In this document: positions 10,560 to 18,891 of the stretch, piece by piece
Layout: the number at the start of each line of letters is the position of its first letter
How positions within the stretch are numbered: position 1 is the first letter of the stretch
Assembly: GCA_023432805.1 (NCBI GenBank)
Contig: JAEYUG010000041.1
Span: 1 to 57,793 of the forward strand
Length of the DNA: 57,793 nucleotides
Reading direction: 5' to 3'
DNA from: Bacteroidota bacterium
Lineage (GTDB): Bacteria > Bacteroidota > Ignavibacteria > SZUA-365
Notes under the pieces: generated by a model
The model's database searches: none
What the model saw: the letters and a program-made list of their open reading frames with translations, nothing else
Told to the model about the DNA's origin: nothing
Translations under genes and position numbers: made by a program

Positions 10560-11543
10560 ATGGCTTCAACCGTCAAAGTCGCTGTGACCGGTGCCGCCGG
10601 CGCCATCGGTTATGCAATCCTCCCCCGCATCGCATCCGGACAAATGTTCGGTCCCGACACCCGCGTGCGCCTCAGCCTGCTCGAACTACCGCAGGCCATG
10701 GCCGCCCTCGAAGGCGTCGTAATGGAACTCGACGACTGCGCCTTCCCCCTGCTCGATGGCATCGACATCTCGAGCGACGCCAACGAGGCCTTCGACGGCG
10801 TCAACTGGGCCATCCTCGTCGGATCGAAACCCCGTACGAAGGGCATGGAGCGCAACGACCTCATCCGTGAAAACGGACCGATCTTCGTCGGTCAGGGCAA
10901 CGCGCTTACGCGTGCCGCCGCCGATGTGCGCGCCGTGGTCGTCGGAAATCCCTGCAACACGAACTGCCTGATCGCCATGCACAATGCGGGCGATGTGCCG
11001 AAGGACCGTTTCTCGGCCATGACCCGGCTCGACCAGAACCGCACCATGGCACAGCTCTCGCGCAAGGCGGGCGTGGGCGTCGGTACGATCACCAACGTCG
11101 CCATCTGGGGCAACCACAGCGCAACCCAGTATCCCGACGTCGAGAACACGAAGATCGGCGGCGCGGCCGCAATGGGCGTGATCAACGACGACGCGTGGGT
11201 GCAGGGCGAGATGATCAAGATCATCCAGCAGCGTGGTGCGGCCATCATCAATGCACGCGGATCCTCGTCGGCCTTCTCGGCCGCCAACGCCGCCATCGAC
11301 CATGTGCGCAGCCTCGTCACGCCGACCCCGGCAGGCGACTGGTTCTCGGCCGCCATCGTCAGCGACGGCAGCTACGGCATCGATGCCGGTCTCATCTTCT
11401 CGTTCCCCCTCACCAGCAAGGGCGACGGCACCTGGGAGATCGTGCAGGGGCTTCCGCTGAGTGATTTCGCGAAGGAGAAGATCGCGGTGACACAGCAGGA
11501 GCTGCGCGATGAATTGGCGGTGGTCAAGGACCTCCTCTCCTGA
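10560..11543 (+). CDS. mdh: Malate dehydrogenase
   Basis: The 327-residue cytosolic enzyme interconverts malate and oxaloacetate with NAD(H). The N-terminal nucleotide-binding loop is VTGAAGAIG (residues 9-17). Substrate and catalytic motifs follow: GSKPRTKGMERNDL, VVVGNPCNTNCLIAM, MTRLDQNRT and the proton-relay histidine in AIWGNHSATQYPD. These motifs and the length place it in the cytosolic-type MDH group (type 2) rather than the lactate-dehydrogenase-like group. GAAGGAGA sits 7 bases before the ATG. About 220 bases upstream separate it from uup and contain TACATTAC and TACATTCC as weak promoter candidates, so it is probably its own transcription unit. It ends at a strong terminator. Confidence 0.95.
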   Translation: MASTVKVAVTGAAGAIGYAILPRIASGQMFGPDTRVRLSLLELPQAMAALEGVVMELDDCAFPLLDGIDISSDANEAFDGVNWAILVGSKPRTKGMERNDLIRENGPIFVGQGNALTRAAADVRAVVVGNPCNTNCLIAMHNAGDVPKDRFSAMTRLDQNRTMAQLSRKAGVGVGTITNVAIWGNHSATQYPDVENTKIGGAAAMGVINDDAWVQGEMIKIIQQRGAAIINARGSSSAFSAANAAIDHVRSLVTPTPAGDWFSAAIVSDGSYGIDAGLIFSFPLTSKGDGTWEIVQGLPLSDFAKEKIAVTQQELRDELAVVKDLLS

Positions 11544-11565
11544 TCCCTCCCCCATCCTCACACAG

Positions 11566-11593
11566 CAAGGGCATGCCACACGGCATGCCCTTG
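11566..11593. terminator. Bidirectional terminator hairpin between mdh and the Asp-box gene
   Basis: A perfect 12-base-pair stem (CAAGGGCATGCC at 11566-11577, GGCATGCCCTTG at 11582-11593) with an ACAC loop lies 22 bases after mdh and 32 bases past the stop of the convergent gene. The U tract is weak (TTGTTCGTT), but stem strength and position make it a shared terminator. Confidence 0.8.
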
Positions 11594-11625
11594 TTCGTTG
11601 CAGAGCCCAGGGTATGGGTGCACTA

Positions 11626-14484
11626 TCACCGCACGTGGTGGAGTTGCGTCGTGCACGTGCCCGACGCCGTGACGAGGCTGACCGTGTACGAACCGGACGG
11701 CCAGGCGTTCATGTCGATGCGCAGCGTGTGCGTGCCCCGGGCGAGGTGCCCGAGATCCTCCGCATGCACACTGCGCGCCAGCATGTCATGCACGCGAACC
11801 GTCACCGCACCCTCTTCCGGGAGAGTCATGTGCAGCGTGGCATCCCCGCGCGCGGGATACGGGGCGATCGTGAGACGGAGCGCGGGAACGTTCATGCGCA
11901 CAAGCACTCCCTGCGAGGCCGTGCGGCTGCCATCCATGTCCACCTGCATCAGTCGGTAGATCCACGCAGTGTGATCCTGTGGCGGGGTGTCGATGTGGGT
12001 GTAGGATTCCGCTGAGGTGGTCGTTCCCCTGCCCGGCACGAATCCGACGGATTGCCACGGGAGCGCGTCGTTCGACGCAGATGCATCCGCGCGGAGTTCC
12101 TCCTCCTCGGTGCGCGTTGCAGGACGTCGCTGGATGTCGAATCCCGCATTGCCGGTTTCATGCTCTGTTGTCCATTCCAGATGTACGTCGCGATTCCGAG
12201 CGGAAGCGGTGAAGCGCGCGAGCGTGACGGGGATGAAATTGTCCCAGAACAGATGCACACCGTTGCCGAAGGTCGTGATCCAGGTTTCCCTGTAATCATG
12301 CGGATTGGGGAAGAACCGCAGTGGATGCCGAAACGGGAATGGCGTTCGCATGAAGATCGGGTTCGCCGTTAGGCAATCCGTGGTGTACAGGATCCCCTCG
12401 CGCTCGGTGGCGACATGCATTTCACCGGGCAGGAAATTCCAGTAGATGCACGATTCGACACCCGAGGTCGTGAGAATCCGGCTCCAGCTCACGCCGCGGT
12501 TCGAGCTGCGATACAAGCCGCCGAGTCCGTTGGCACCGCCGCCCCAGCCGCTGAACACGCCGGCAAACCAGACATCCTCAGACGGGAAGCCGGGGACGTA
12601 GAGATCCTTCGTCCAGTACTGCATGCCAGGCGCACTCCGGTCGCTCCATGTCTGGCCGTGATCGGTGCTGAGAAAGACGCCGGAACTCGCCGTGAAGGCG
12701 AGCGGAGACCCGGCACGCCGACCGGAGTAGGTGCAGACGACTGATCCATCGGAAAGCACCTGCACCGTCCAGGGATGCCCCTGCGTGCGGGGGGGAGACG
12801 GAAGCCTGGTCCAAGTGGCAGCGGGACCGTTCTGCAGATCAGCGGTTCTGTAGATCCCGCCCAGCGTCGAATGCACGACCGCCGCGTACATGCGATTCGG
12901 GTTGGTCGGATCGATCGCCGTGCACGTGACGGGGTGGCCGAAGTCGTGCAGCAGCGTCCATGTAAACATGGTGCCGGTCGAACTAAGCACACGTCCCGAC
13001 GCGCCGTCGATCATCGCATCGGTCAGATGCGTGCTCTGGTAGAGATCATGCACCGTCGACGACGACGCATAGAAGGTGCCGGTCAGCGGGTGTTGGGAGA
13101 CATGGTAGATCGTATTCTGCGTGAGTCCCGCAGCCGTGAATCCCCAGACGCGGCCATAATCCGAGCTCCGCATCCCCCGTGTGTCGCTCGTGCCGACGAA
13201 GCTCGTGGAATCATTCGCCCAGGCGATGCACCACGCGCTCACATTCTCAAGACCGTTGCCCAGATAGTACCGTCCCTGTGGTGTCGGCGAGCCGGAGGAA
13301 TTCTGCGCATTCGGATGGACGTAGGCCTGCTTCCAGAGCGCACCGCCGTTCGTAGTGACATGCACGAAGCCGAGGTCGGTGATGGCCACCCGCTGCACGT
13401 CACCTGGTGCGACGGCGAGACCGAGTACATACTCCCCGTAGCTCCATCCGCGATCTCCTCCGTCACCACTCCATCCCGTCGTGATGTTCTGATTGTTCGC
13501 GGTGATGAAGACTGGTGTCCAGAGCGCCCCCCCATCGGTCGTGCGCAGCACCGTGGGCGTTCCTGCACTGCTTCCGCCCGCGAGATACGCGACCGACGGT
13601 GTGGCGCGTGCGGTTGCGACGAAAAAAGGATGCACACCCGACGGGATCCCATTCATGCGTGGGACCCAGCTGCCCTGCCCGTATTCGAAGGTGTACACGC
13701 TGCGATACCCGTCATGCTCGGCTCCGGTGACACCGGCATACACATCGGCACGATTCAGCGTCACGCAGTAGAGGCGCAGCACGCTGCCTTGGCGTGCACC
13801 GCAGAACGAGACGATCGCCTCGTTCTGGGGGATGCCTGTCAGGGGCAGCACCGTGAAGCTGCTGCCTCCGTTCGTTGAGGCGAGCACTCCGGCATTCGTG
13901 CCGACAAGAATCACCGACGAGTCGAAAAACACCCCCGCAACATGACACCCGGCACCGCCGACATTGCTCGTGAAGACACTCGAAAATGTCGCTCCCCCGT
14001 CACGCGATACGTAGAGGGTTGTGTAGTCGGCGACGAGCAGACGCGAAGTATCGAGGGGATCCGAAAACAGCGTAAAGGCTCCACCCGATGTGGGATCCGT
14101 TGCGAGCGGCTGCCAGGTCGTTCCGGCATCCGTCGACTTCGACGGAATCGCCACGCCATCGTCGTCGTCAAGCACGTAGCGTATTGCAGGATTGGCGGTG
14201 AACTGCACGAGTCCATGGCGCGCACTCCCCTGCAACGTGCGCCAGTCGATCAGATTCCATGACGCACCCATGTTCGTCGTCCGATAGACGCCGCTCATGT
14301 CGGAGGTCACATGCAACTCGGATGGATTATAGGGACTGAAGGATGGAAGGAAGAAGGCACCTCCCCCGCCAGGACCGTACGGACCCGAAAAACCATATGG
14401 CGCCGACCATCGCTGACCTGCAGCGGGTGAAGGAAGCAACACGATGACGAGCGCGCAGAGCGCTGTCACAAATGCGTGACGCAT
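11626..14484 (-). CDS. T9SS-sorted Asp-box (BNR) beta-propeller protein
   Basis: The secreted protein has 952 residues. A signal peptide (ALCALVIVLLPSPAAG) leads into a domain with many Asp-box turns of the form S/T-x-D/N-x-G-x-x-W/F: STDAGTTW, SRDGGATF, STNGGSSF, TTDGGALW, TTNGGALW, SSDYGRVW, STDHGQTW and SSNRGVSW. This indicates one or two seven-bladed propellers of the sialidase/sortilin/GH74 fold. No complete sialidase FRIP-arginine triad or GH74 acid pair could be confirmed, so enzymatic activity is open. The last about 85 residues (LRLTIAPYPARGDATL, VTVRVHDMLARSV, MNAWPSGSYTVSLVT) form a T9SS sorting domain. The ATG at 14484 has GAGGTGG 4 bases upstream. It lies 113 bases downstream of the GIN-domain lipoprotein gene on the same strand. 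Confidence 0.8.
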   Translation of the reverse strand: MRHAFVTALCALVIVLLPSPAAGQRWSAPYGFSGPYGPGGGGAFFLPSFSPYNPSELHVTSDMSGVYRTTNMGASWNLIDWRTLQGSARHGLVQFTANPAIRYVLDDDDGVAIPSKSTDAGTTWQPLATDPTSGGAFTLFSDPLDTSRLLVADYTTLYVSRDGGATFSSVFTSNVGGAGCHVAGVFFDSSVILVGTNAGVLASTNGGSSFTVLPLTGIPQNEAIVSFCGARQGSVLRLYCVTLNRADVYAGVTGAEHDGYRSVYTFEYGQGSWVPRMNGIPSGVHPFFVATARATPSVAYLAGGSSAGTPTVLRTTDGGALWTPVFITANNQNITTGWSGDGGDRGWSYGEYVLGLAVAPGDVQRVAITDLGFVHVTTNGGALWKQAYVHPNAQNSSGSPTPQGRYYLGNGLENVSAWCIAWANDSTSFVGTSDTRGMRSSDYGRVWGFTAAGLTQNTIYHVSQHPLTGTFYASSSTVHDLYQSTHLTDAMIDGASGRVLSSTGTMFTWTLLHDFGHPVTCTAIDPTNPNRMYAAVVHSTLGGIYRTADLQNGPAATWTRLPSPPRTQGHPWTVQVLSDGSVVCTYSGRRAGSPLAFTASSGVFLSTDHGQTWSDRSAPGMQYWTKDLYVPGFPSEDVWFAGVFSGWGGGANGLGGLYRSSNRGVSWSRILTTSGVESCIYWNFLPGEMHVATEREGILYTTDCLTANPIFMRTPFPFRHPLRFFPNPHDYRETWITTFGNGVHLFWDNFIPVTLARFTASARNRDVHLEWTTEHETGNAGFDIQRRPATRTEEEELRADASASNDALPWQSVGFVPGRGTTTSAESYTHIDTPPQDHTAWIYRLMQVDMDGSRTASQGVLVRMNVPALRLTIAPYPARGDATLHMTLPEEGAVTVRVHDMLARSVHAEDLGHLARGTHTLRIDMNAWPSGSYTVSLVTASGTCTTQLHHVR

Positions 14485-14597
14485 GATTCCACCTCATGAG
14501 GACTGAGGGTTGGAACTTACGTCCACCTGAACAGGAAGTCAATCATGGCACTGCGCCACCTCATGGTACAGACGCCGGCTTCCATCAGCGGAGCCGT

Positions 14598-15323
14598 TCA
14601 GCGCACGCGGTGCACGTCTCCCGAACCGCTGACACTTGCGCGCACATCGCGTACGGGACCTTTGTAGCCGACGTCGCCCGCGCCCGAGATCGACACATCG
14701 AGCAGTTCCGACACGTCGAGGCGGCAGTCGCCGGAACCCGAGATCGTAACGCGCGCTCGCGCGACAGCCAGATCGGATGCGGTGATGTCTCCGGCACCGG
14801 AGATCGTCACATCGAAATCGCGTGCACTGCCACGCAGCACGATGTCGCCGGAACCTGAAATACGTGTGCGCAGATTCGTTGATGCGAGCCAGAGCCGTAC
14901 GTCGCCCGAACCGGAAATCGACAGATCGAAGGTCGGTGCGTCGATTTTGTCGGGACCCGAGACATCGCCTGACCCGTTGATGTGGATTCCCGCCAGCTCG
15001 GGCGCCGCCACGTGCACGACCACAGGACGTGTACTCTCGATGCACTTGCGCGTGTCGATCACGAGCTCCCCATTCTCGACCGCCGTACGGATCAGCGGCA
15101 GCAGGTTGTCTTCGGCCTCGACCACGACGGATTGCGCAGCAGCCTGCCGCAGCACCACATCAGTCCCTCCCTTGATCACCACGCGCTGAAATGTCGACAC
15201 CGAACGGACATCGCGGGCGACTGTGCCGGACCCCTGCACACAATCGACAAACACATGCACACACCCCGATGCGATGAAGGCACAAACGAGGGCGAGTGGA
15301 ACAATGGTGACAAGTCGTTTCAT
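14598..15323 (-). CDS. Head-GIN domain (DUF2807) lipoprotein
   Basis: The 241-residue protein has a lipoprotein signal peptide with lipobox IASGC, so it is probably anchored in a membrane facing the periplasm. The rest matches the putative auto-transporter adhesin head-GIN family (DUF2807): GSGTVARDVRSVSTFQRVVI near the start, then seven rungs containing GSGD or GAGD (INGSGDV, ISGSGDV, ISGSGDI, ISGAGDI, ISGSGDC, ISGAGDV, VSGSGDV), spaced 18-21 residues. This predicts a right-handed beta-solenoid. Family members are widespread in Bacteroidetes with no firm function. The ATG at 15323 is preferred over an upstream in-frame codon at 15347 because GAGGAGA precedes it by 7 bases and it starts the signal peptide. 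It is divergent from the DUF1800 gene. Confidence 0.85.
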   Translation of the reverse strand: MKRLVTIVPLALVCAFIASGCVHVFVDCVQGSGTVARDVRSVSTFQRVVIKGGTDVVLRQAAAQSVVVEAEDNLLPLIRTAVENGELVIDTRKCIESTRPVVVHVAAPELAGIHINGSGDVSGPDKIDAPTFDLSISGSGDVRLWLASTNLRTRISGSGDIVLRGSARDFDVTISGAGDITASDLAVARARVTISGSGDCRLDVSELLDVSISGAGDVGYKGPVRDVRASVSGSGDVHRVR

Positions 15324-15519
15324 GGCGAGGTCTCCTCTGCGAAACACGGTGGCCGGGTGAAAGCCGTATGCCTGTATGTACTACCGGATTCGCCGGGAGT
15401 TTCAATCATGCACACAATAAACTAATTTCCCGGGTCGCTGTCCAACGTATCTCCTTGCGCATTCGAATTGTCTGTATCGAAGGCGATTCTCTTTCCCCCC
15501 TTCACGGAGTATTCCGATC

Positions 15520-17160
15520 ATGAATGTCGACAACCATGGTCACAGCCCCACCGGCGCACGCCGTGCGACCACAGGTCTCGAACCCTATGCGGGTCCATGG
15601 ACCCTCCGACAGGCAGAACACCTGCTGCGCAGGGGAACGTTCGGCGCGACAAGGGACGACATCGCGGCCTTCGCAGCCCTGACGCCGTCAGCCGCCGTAC
15701 GGAAGCTGTTCGAGCCGCAGACACCACCACCTGACCCGTACGGATACGGACTCTCCGATCCATCGAATCCACAAAGCGCGCGACGCATCTATGCGTGGAG
15801 CGAGTACGCACCCGCGATAGACAACTACTTCCGAACAGGACTCCGCACGTGGTGGCTGGGACTCATGCTCGCGGGGCGTACCAGTCTGCTCGAGAAGATG
15901 ACCTTCTTCTGGCACAACCACTTTGTCTCGGAGTTCAGCACGGTGCTGAATACGAAGTACATGCACATGCAGAACATGACGTTCCGCACCCATGCATTCG
16001 GAAACTTCCGTACCCTCGTCCGCGCGCTGACGGTCGATCCGGCAATGCTCGTGTATCTGAACGGCAACTCGAACCGCAAGGGGAGTCCCAACGAAAACTA
16101 TGCGCGCGAACTGCAGGAGCTCTTCACCATCGGCAAGGGAAAGGAGATCGCTGCGGGCAACTACACACACTACACCGAGGACGATGTGCGCGAGGCGGCA
16201 CGCGTGCTCACCGGCTGGCGGGACAACCGCACCACATACAGCTCGTACTTTGACAGCACACGACACGATTCCGGCAACAAGACTTTCAGCGCCGCCTATC
16301 AGAACACGGTGATCACCGGACGCACGGGCAATGATGGGGCGAACGAACTCAACGAGTTGATCGACATGATCCTTCGTCAACCTGAGACCGCGCGCGCGAT
16401 CTGCCGCAAGTTGTATCGCTGGTTCGTGTACTATGAAATCGACGCCACGGTCGAGCAGACGATCATCGAGCCGCTGGCCGCACAGCTTCGCACCGGCAAC
16501 TACGAAATTCAACCCGTGCTCGAGACACTGCTGTCGAGTGCGCATTTCCATGCAGACGACACCGTCGGGGCAATCATCAGCAGTCCGGTCAATTTCCTCA
16601 CGCAGACCCTCGTCCGCACGCGCTTCGCACTGCCCGAACCCGGCACGAGTGATGCTTCGAAACTGACGGCACTCAATGCGCGATCGCAGATCACCACGAC
16701 GATGGCCGCACTGCAGATGGATGTGTTCGACGCGCCGAGCGTGGCGGGCTGGCCCGCGTATCATCAAAGTCCCCAATTCCACGAACTGTGGATCAATACG
16801 GTGACACTTCCACTGCGGGGTGCCGCCACCGACCTGCTGGTTGACGGAAAGACGAAGTCGAGCATCGTGATCGACTGCATCGCCTTCGCACGGGAGAGCG
16901 CGGCAGATCCTTCCGATCCCCGCATCCTCATCGACGATCTGGCACGCGCGCTCTTCGCGATCGACATCACCACGAAGCAGCGGGAGTTCCTGCTCGAGAA
17001 CGTGTTGCTGGGTCCGGGACTACCTGACTACGAATGGACCGTCGAGTGGCTCGATCACGTCAACGATCCCACCAACGCGCTGAAGAAGGAGGCCGTCAAC
17101 GGCAAACTGAAGACCCTCCTGAAGTTCATGCTGCGCATGGCCGAATATCACTTGTCCTGA
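15520..17160 (+). CDS. DUF1800 family protein
   Basis: The 546-residue protein matches the DUF1800 family: an N-terminal segment WTLRQAEHLLRRGTFGATRDDI, then KMTFFWHNHFVSEF, NENYARELQELFTIG (the most conserved block), ARVLTGWRDNR, RKLYRWFVYYEID and AGWPAYHQSPQFHE. The function of the family is not established. Members are encoded almost always directly upstream of a DUF1501 protein, as here (19-base gap), so the two probably work together. No clear signal peptide is visible, unlike many homologues that begin with a Tat or Sec signal, so its location is uncertain. A GGAG sequence 10 bases before the ATG at 15520 supports the start. Confidence 0.88.
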   Translation: MNVDNHGHSPTGARRATTGLEPYAGPWTLRQAEHLLRRGTFGATRDDIAAFAALTPSAAVRKLFEPQTPPPDPYGYGLSDPSNPQSARRIYAWSEYAPAIDNYFRTGLRTWWLGLMLAGRTSLLEKMTFFWHNHFVSEFSTVLNTKYMHMQNMTFRTHAFGNFRTLVRALTVDPAMLVYLNGNSNRKGSPNENYARELQELFTIGKGKEIAAGNYTHYTEDDVREAARVLTGWRDNRTTYSSYFDSTRHDSGNKTFSAAYQNTVITGRTGNDGANELNELIDMILRQPETARAICRKLYRWFVYYEIDATVEQTIIEPLAAQLRTGNYEIQPVLETLLSSAHFHADDTVGAIISSPVNFLTQTLVRTRFALPEPGTSDASKLTALNARSQITTTMAALQMDVFDAPSVAGWPAYHQSPQFHELWINTVTLPLRGAATDLLVDGKTKSSIVIDCIAFARESAADPSDPRILIDDLARALFAIDITTKQREFLLENVLLGPGLPDYEWTVEWLDHVNDPTNALKKEAVNGKLKTLLKFMLRMAEYHLS

Positions 17161-17179
17161 ACGCGCACGGAGCAATCGC

Positions 17180-18769
17180 ATGAAACGCAGAGCCTTCCTC
17201 TCCCGCCTCGCGCCTGCGCTTGGCACACCCTTCGTCCTCGGGGGCATCAGCATGCGCGCCTACGCCCGGTCGCCGAGACTCGATGCGCTGACCGCCGCAC
17301 TGTCGGCAACCGATCGCGTGCTCGTGCTCGTGCAGTTGTCGGGTGGCAATGACGGACTGAACATGGTGGTGCCGATCGACCAGTACGCGGCCTATCAGGC
17401 CGCACGTGCAAACATCGCATTGCCCGAGCAATCTCTGCTGCCCCTGCGCACCGGTCTCGGCCTCCACCCGATCATGACCGACCTGCACGCGCTGCATGGC
17501 GAGGGCAGGCTCGTCACGATCCAGAACGTCTCGTATCCAAATCCCAACCAGTCGCATTTCCGGGCGACCGACATCTGGATGTCGGGATCCGCGTTCAACG
17601 AGTACCTGTCGTCGGGATGGATCGGACGTGCGCTCGACGTCAGCTTCCCCGGGTACCCCGACGGCTACCCCAATGCGGCAATGCCCGATCCGCCGGCCAT
17701 CCAGATCGGGGCCGTGCTTTCCCTGCTCATGCAGGGTCCCGCCGAGCTCATGGGCATCGCCATCCAGGATCCCCAGACTTTCTATGATCTGGTCAACGGC
17801 AAGTTCGGCGGGGGCGACGATACGCCGCCGAACACGCCGGCGGGACGCGAGCTCACCTACATCCGTCAGGTACAGGCCGAGTCGCAGGCCTATTCGACCG
17901 TGATCAAGCAGGCGGCTGATGCGGCGCGCAATCTGGCGACGTATCCCACACCGGACACGAACGACCGGGCACCGCTCAGCGAGCAGCTCAAGATCGTGGC
18001 GCGCCTCATTGCCGGCGGACTCAAGACGCGCGTGTACATCGTGAATCTGGGGGGATTCGACACGCACGACAATCAGGTGGACGCGAGCGACACGAAGGTC
18101 GGTTCGCACGCCACCCTGCTGCGGAGGCTGTCGCAGTCCATCGCCGCCTTTCAGCGGGATCTCGCGCTGCTTGGCATCGAAGACCGCGTGGTCGGCATGA
18201 CCTTCTCCGAATTCGGACGGCGCGTCACCTCGAACAGCGGTCGCGGTACCGATCACGGCACGGCGGCGCCGATGTTCGTCTTCGGGTCGATGGTGCAATC
18301 AGGCGTGCTCGGTGCGAATCCCGACCTGTCGAATCTCGACCGGAACAACCTCCGCATGGAGTTCGACTACCGGCAGATCTATGCGTCGCTCCACCGGCAA
18401 TGGTTCGGGTTCGGCACGGGCGACAGCACGGCAGTGCTCGGGGGCAGCTTCACCGAGCTTCCGATCATCCGTGGGAGCGCAACCGGCGTGGAGGCGTCCA
18501 CAGCCGACGGATTCTCGCTCGCGCAGAATCACCCGAATCCCTTCACGCACGAAACGACCATCCAATGGAGTCAGACCGCGGAGGCCGACGTGCATCTGGC
18601 AGTCTACGACACGCGCGGACGCGAGGTCGCCACGATCGTGCAGGCGCGGCGTGGTGCAGGCACGCACACGGCGCAGCTGGCTTCCGCAGGACTGCCCGCG
18701 GGCACGTACATCCTTCGCCTGCGAGCCGGCCGTGCCCAGGCGGTGCGCATGATGACGCGCGTACACTGA
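17180..18769 (+). CDS. DUF1501 family protein with T9SS sorting domain
   Basis: The product has 529 residues. The N-terminus (KRRAFLSRLAPALGTPFVLG) resembles a Tat-like signal with paired arginines. The body is DUF1501, an alkaline-phosphatase-superfamily-like fold: VLVQLSGGNDGLNMVVP, SYPNPNQSHFRATDIW, YIVNLGGFDTHDNQ, MTFSEFGRRVTSNSGRGTDH and a C-terminal GSMVQSGVLG region. From about residue 440 (GFSLAQNHPNPFTHETTIQW) to the end there is a type A T9SS sorting domain (VYDTRGREVATIV, GLPAGTYILRLRAG). The pairing with DUF1800 upstream suggests one surface complex of unknown function. Several D/H residues of the metal-binding phosphatase-like core are visible (GGFDTHD, GTDHG), but no activity is demonstrated for the family. 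Confidence 0.88.
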   Translation: MKRRAFLSRLAPALGTPFVLGGISMRAYARSPRLDALTAALSATDRVLVLVQLSGGNDGLNMVVPIDQYAAYQAARANIALPEQSLLPLRTGLGLHPIMTDLHALHGEGRLVTIQNVSYPNPNQSHFRATDIWMSGSAFNEYLSSGWIGRALDVSFPGYPDGYPNAAMPDPPAIQIGAVLSLLMQGPAELMGIAIQDPQTFYDLVNGKFGGGDDTPPNTPAGRELTYIRQVQAESQAYSTVIKQAADAARNLATYPTPDTNDRAPLSEQLKIVARLIAGGLKTRVYIVNLGGFDTHDNQVDASDTKVGSHATLLRRLSQSIAAFQRDLALLGIEDRVVGMTFSEFGRRVTSNSGRGTDHGTAAPMFVFGSMVQSGVLGANPDLSNLDRNNLRMEFDYRQIYASLHRQWFGFGTGDSTAVLGGSFTELPIIRGSATGVEASTADGFSLAQNHPNPFTHETTIQWSQTAEADVHLAVYDTRGREVATIVQARRGAGTHTAQLASAGLPAGTYILRLRAGRAQAVRMMTRVH

Positions 18770-18790
18770 CCTCCCTCCCCCAGGCATGAG

Positions 18791-18824
18791 AACGCCGCCT
18801 CTCCCTCGGGGGAAGGGCGGCGTT
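18791..18824. terminator. Bidirectional terminator between DUF1501 and flotillin genes
   Basis: AACGCCGCC at 18791-18799 pairs with GGCGGCGTT at 18816-18824, and an inner TCCC/GGGA extends the hairpin. It lies between two convergent genes, 22 bases after the DUF1501 stop. There is no long T run. No other element is seen between 18770 and 18891. Confidence 0.7.
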
Positions 18825-18891
18825 GCTCATTGATGGGGGATGGGAATCCGCGCAGCATCCGACGGCGGCGCGGCGCGGATGTCCGCCGCAG

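Noticed and set aside
11626..14484. Sialidase annotation
   Set aside because: Asp-box turns alone do not show sialidase activity; the arginine triad and catalytic Tyr/Glu were not identified.
17126..18298. 390-codon open frame on the minus strand, and one at 15688-16782
   Set aside because: Antisense of the DUF1501 and DUF1800 genes.
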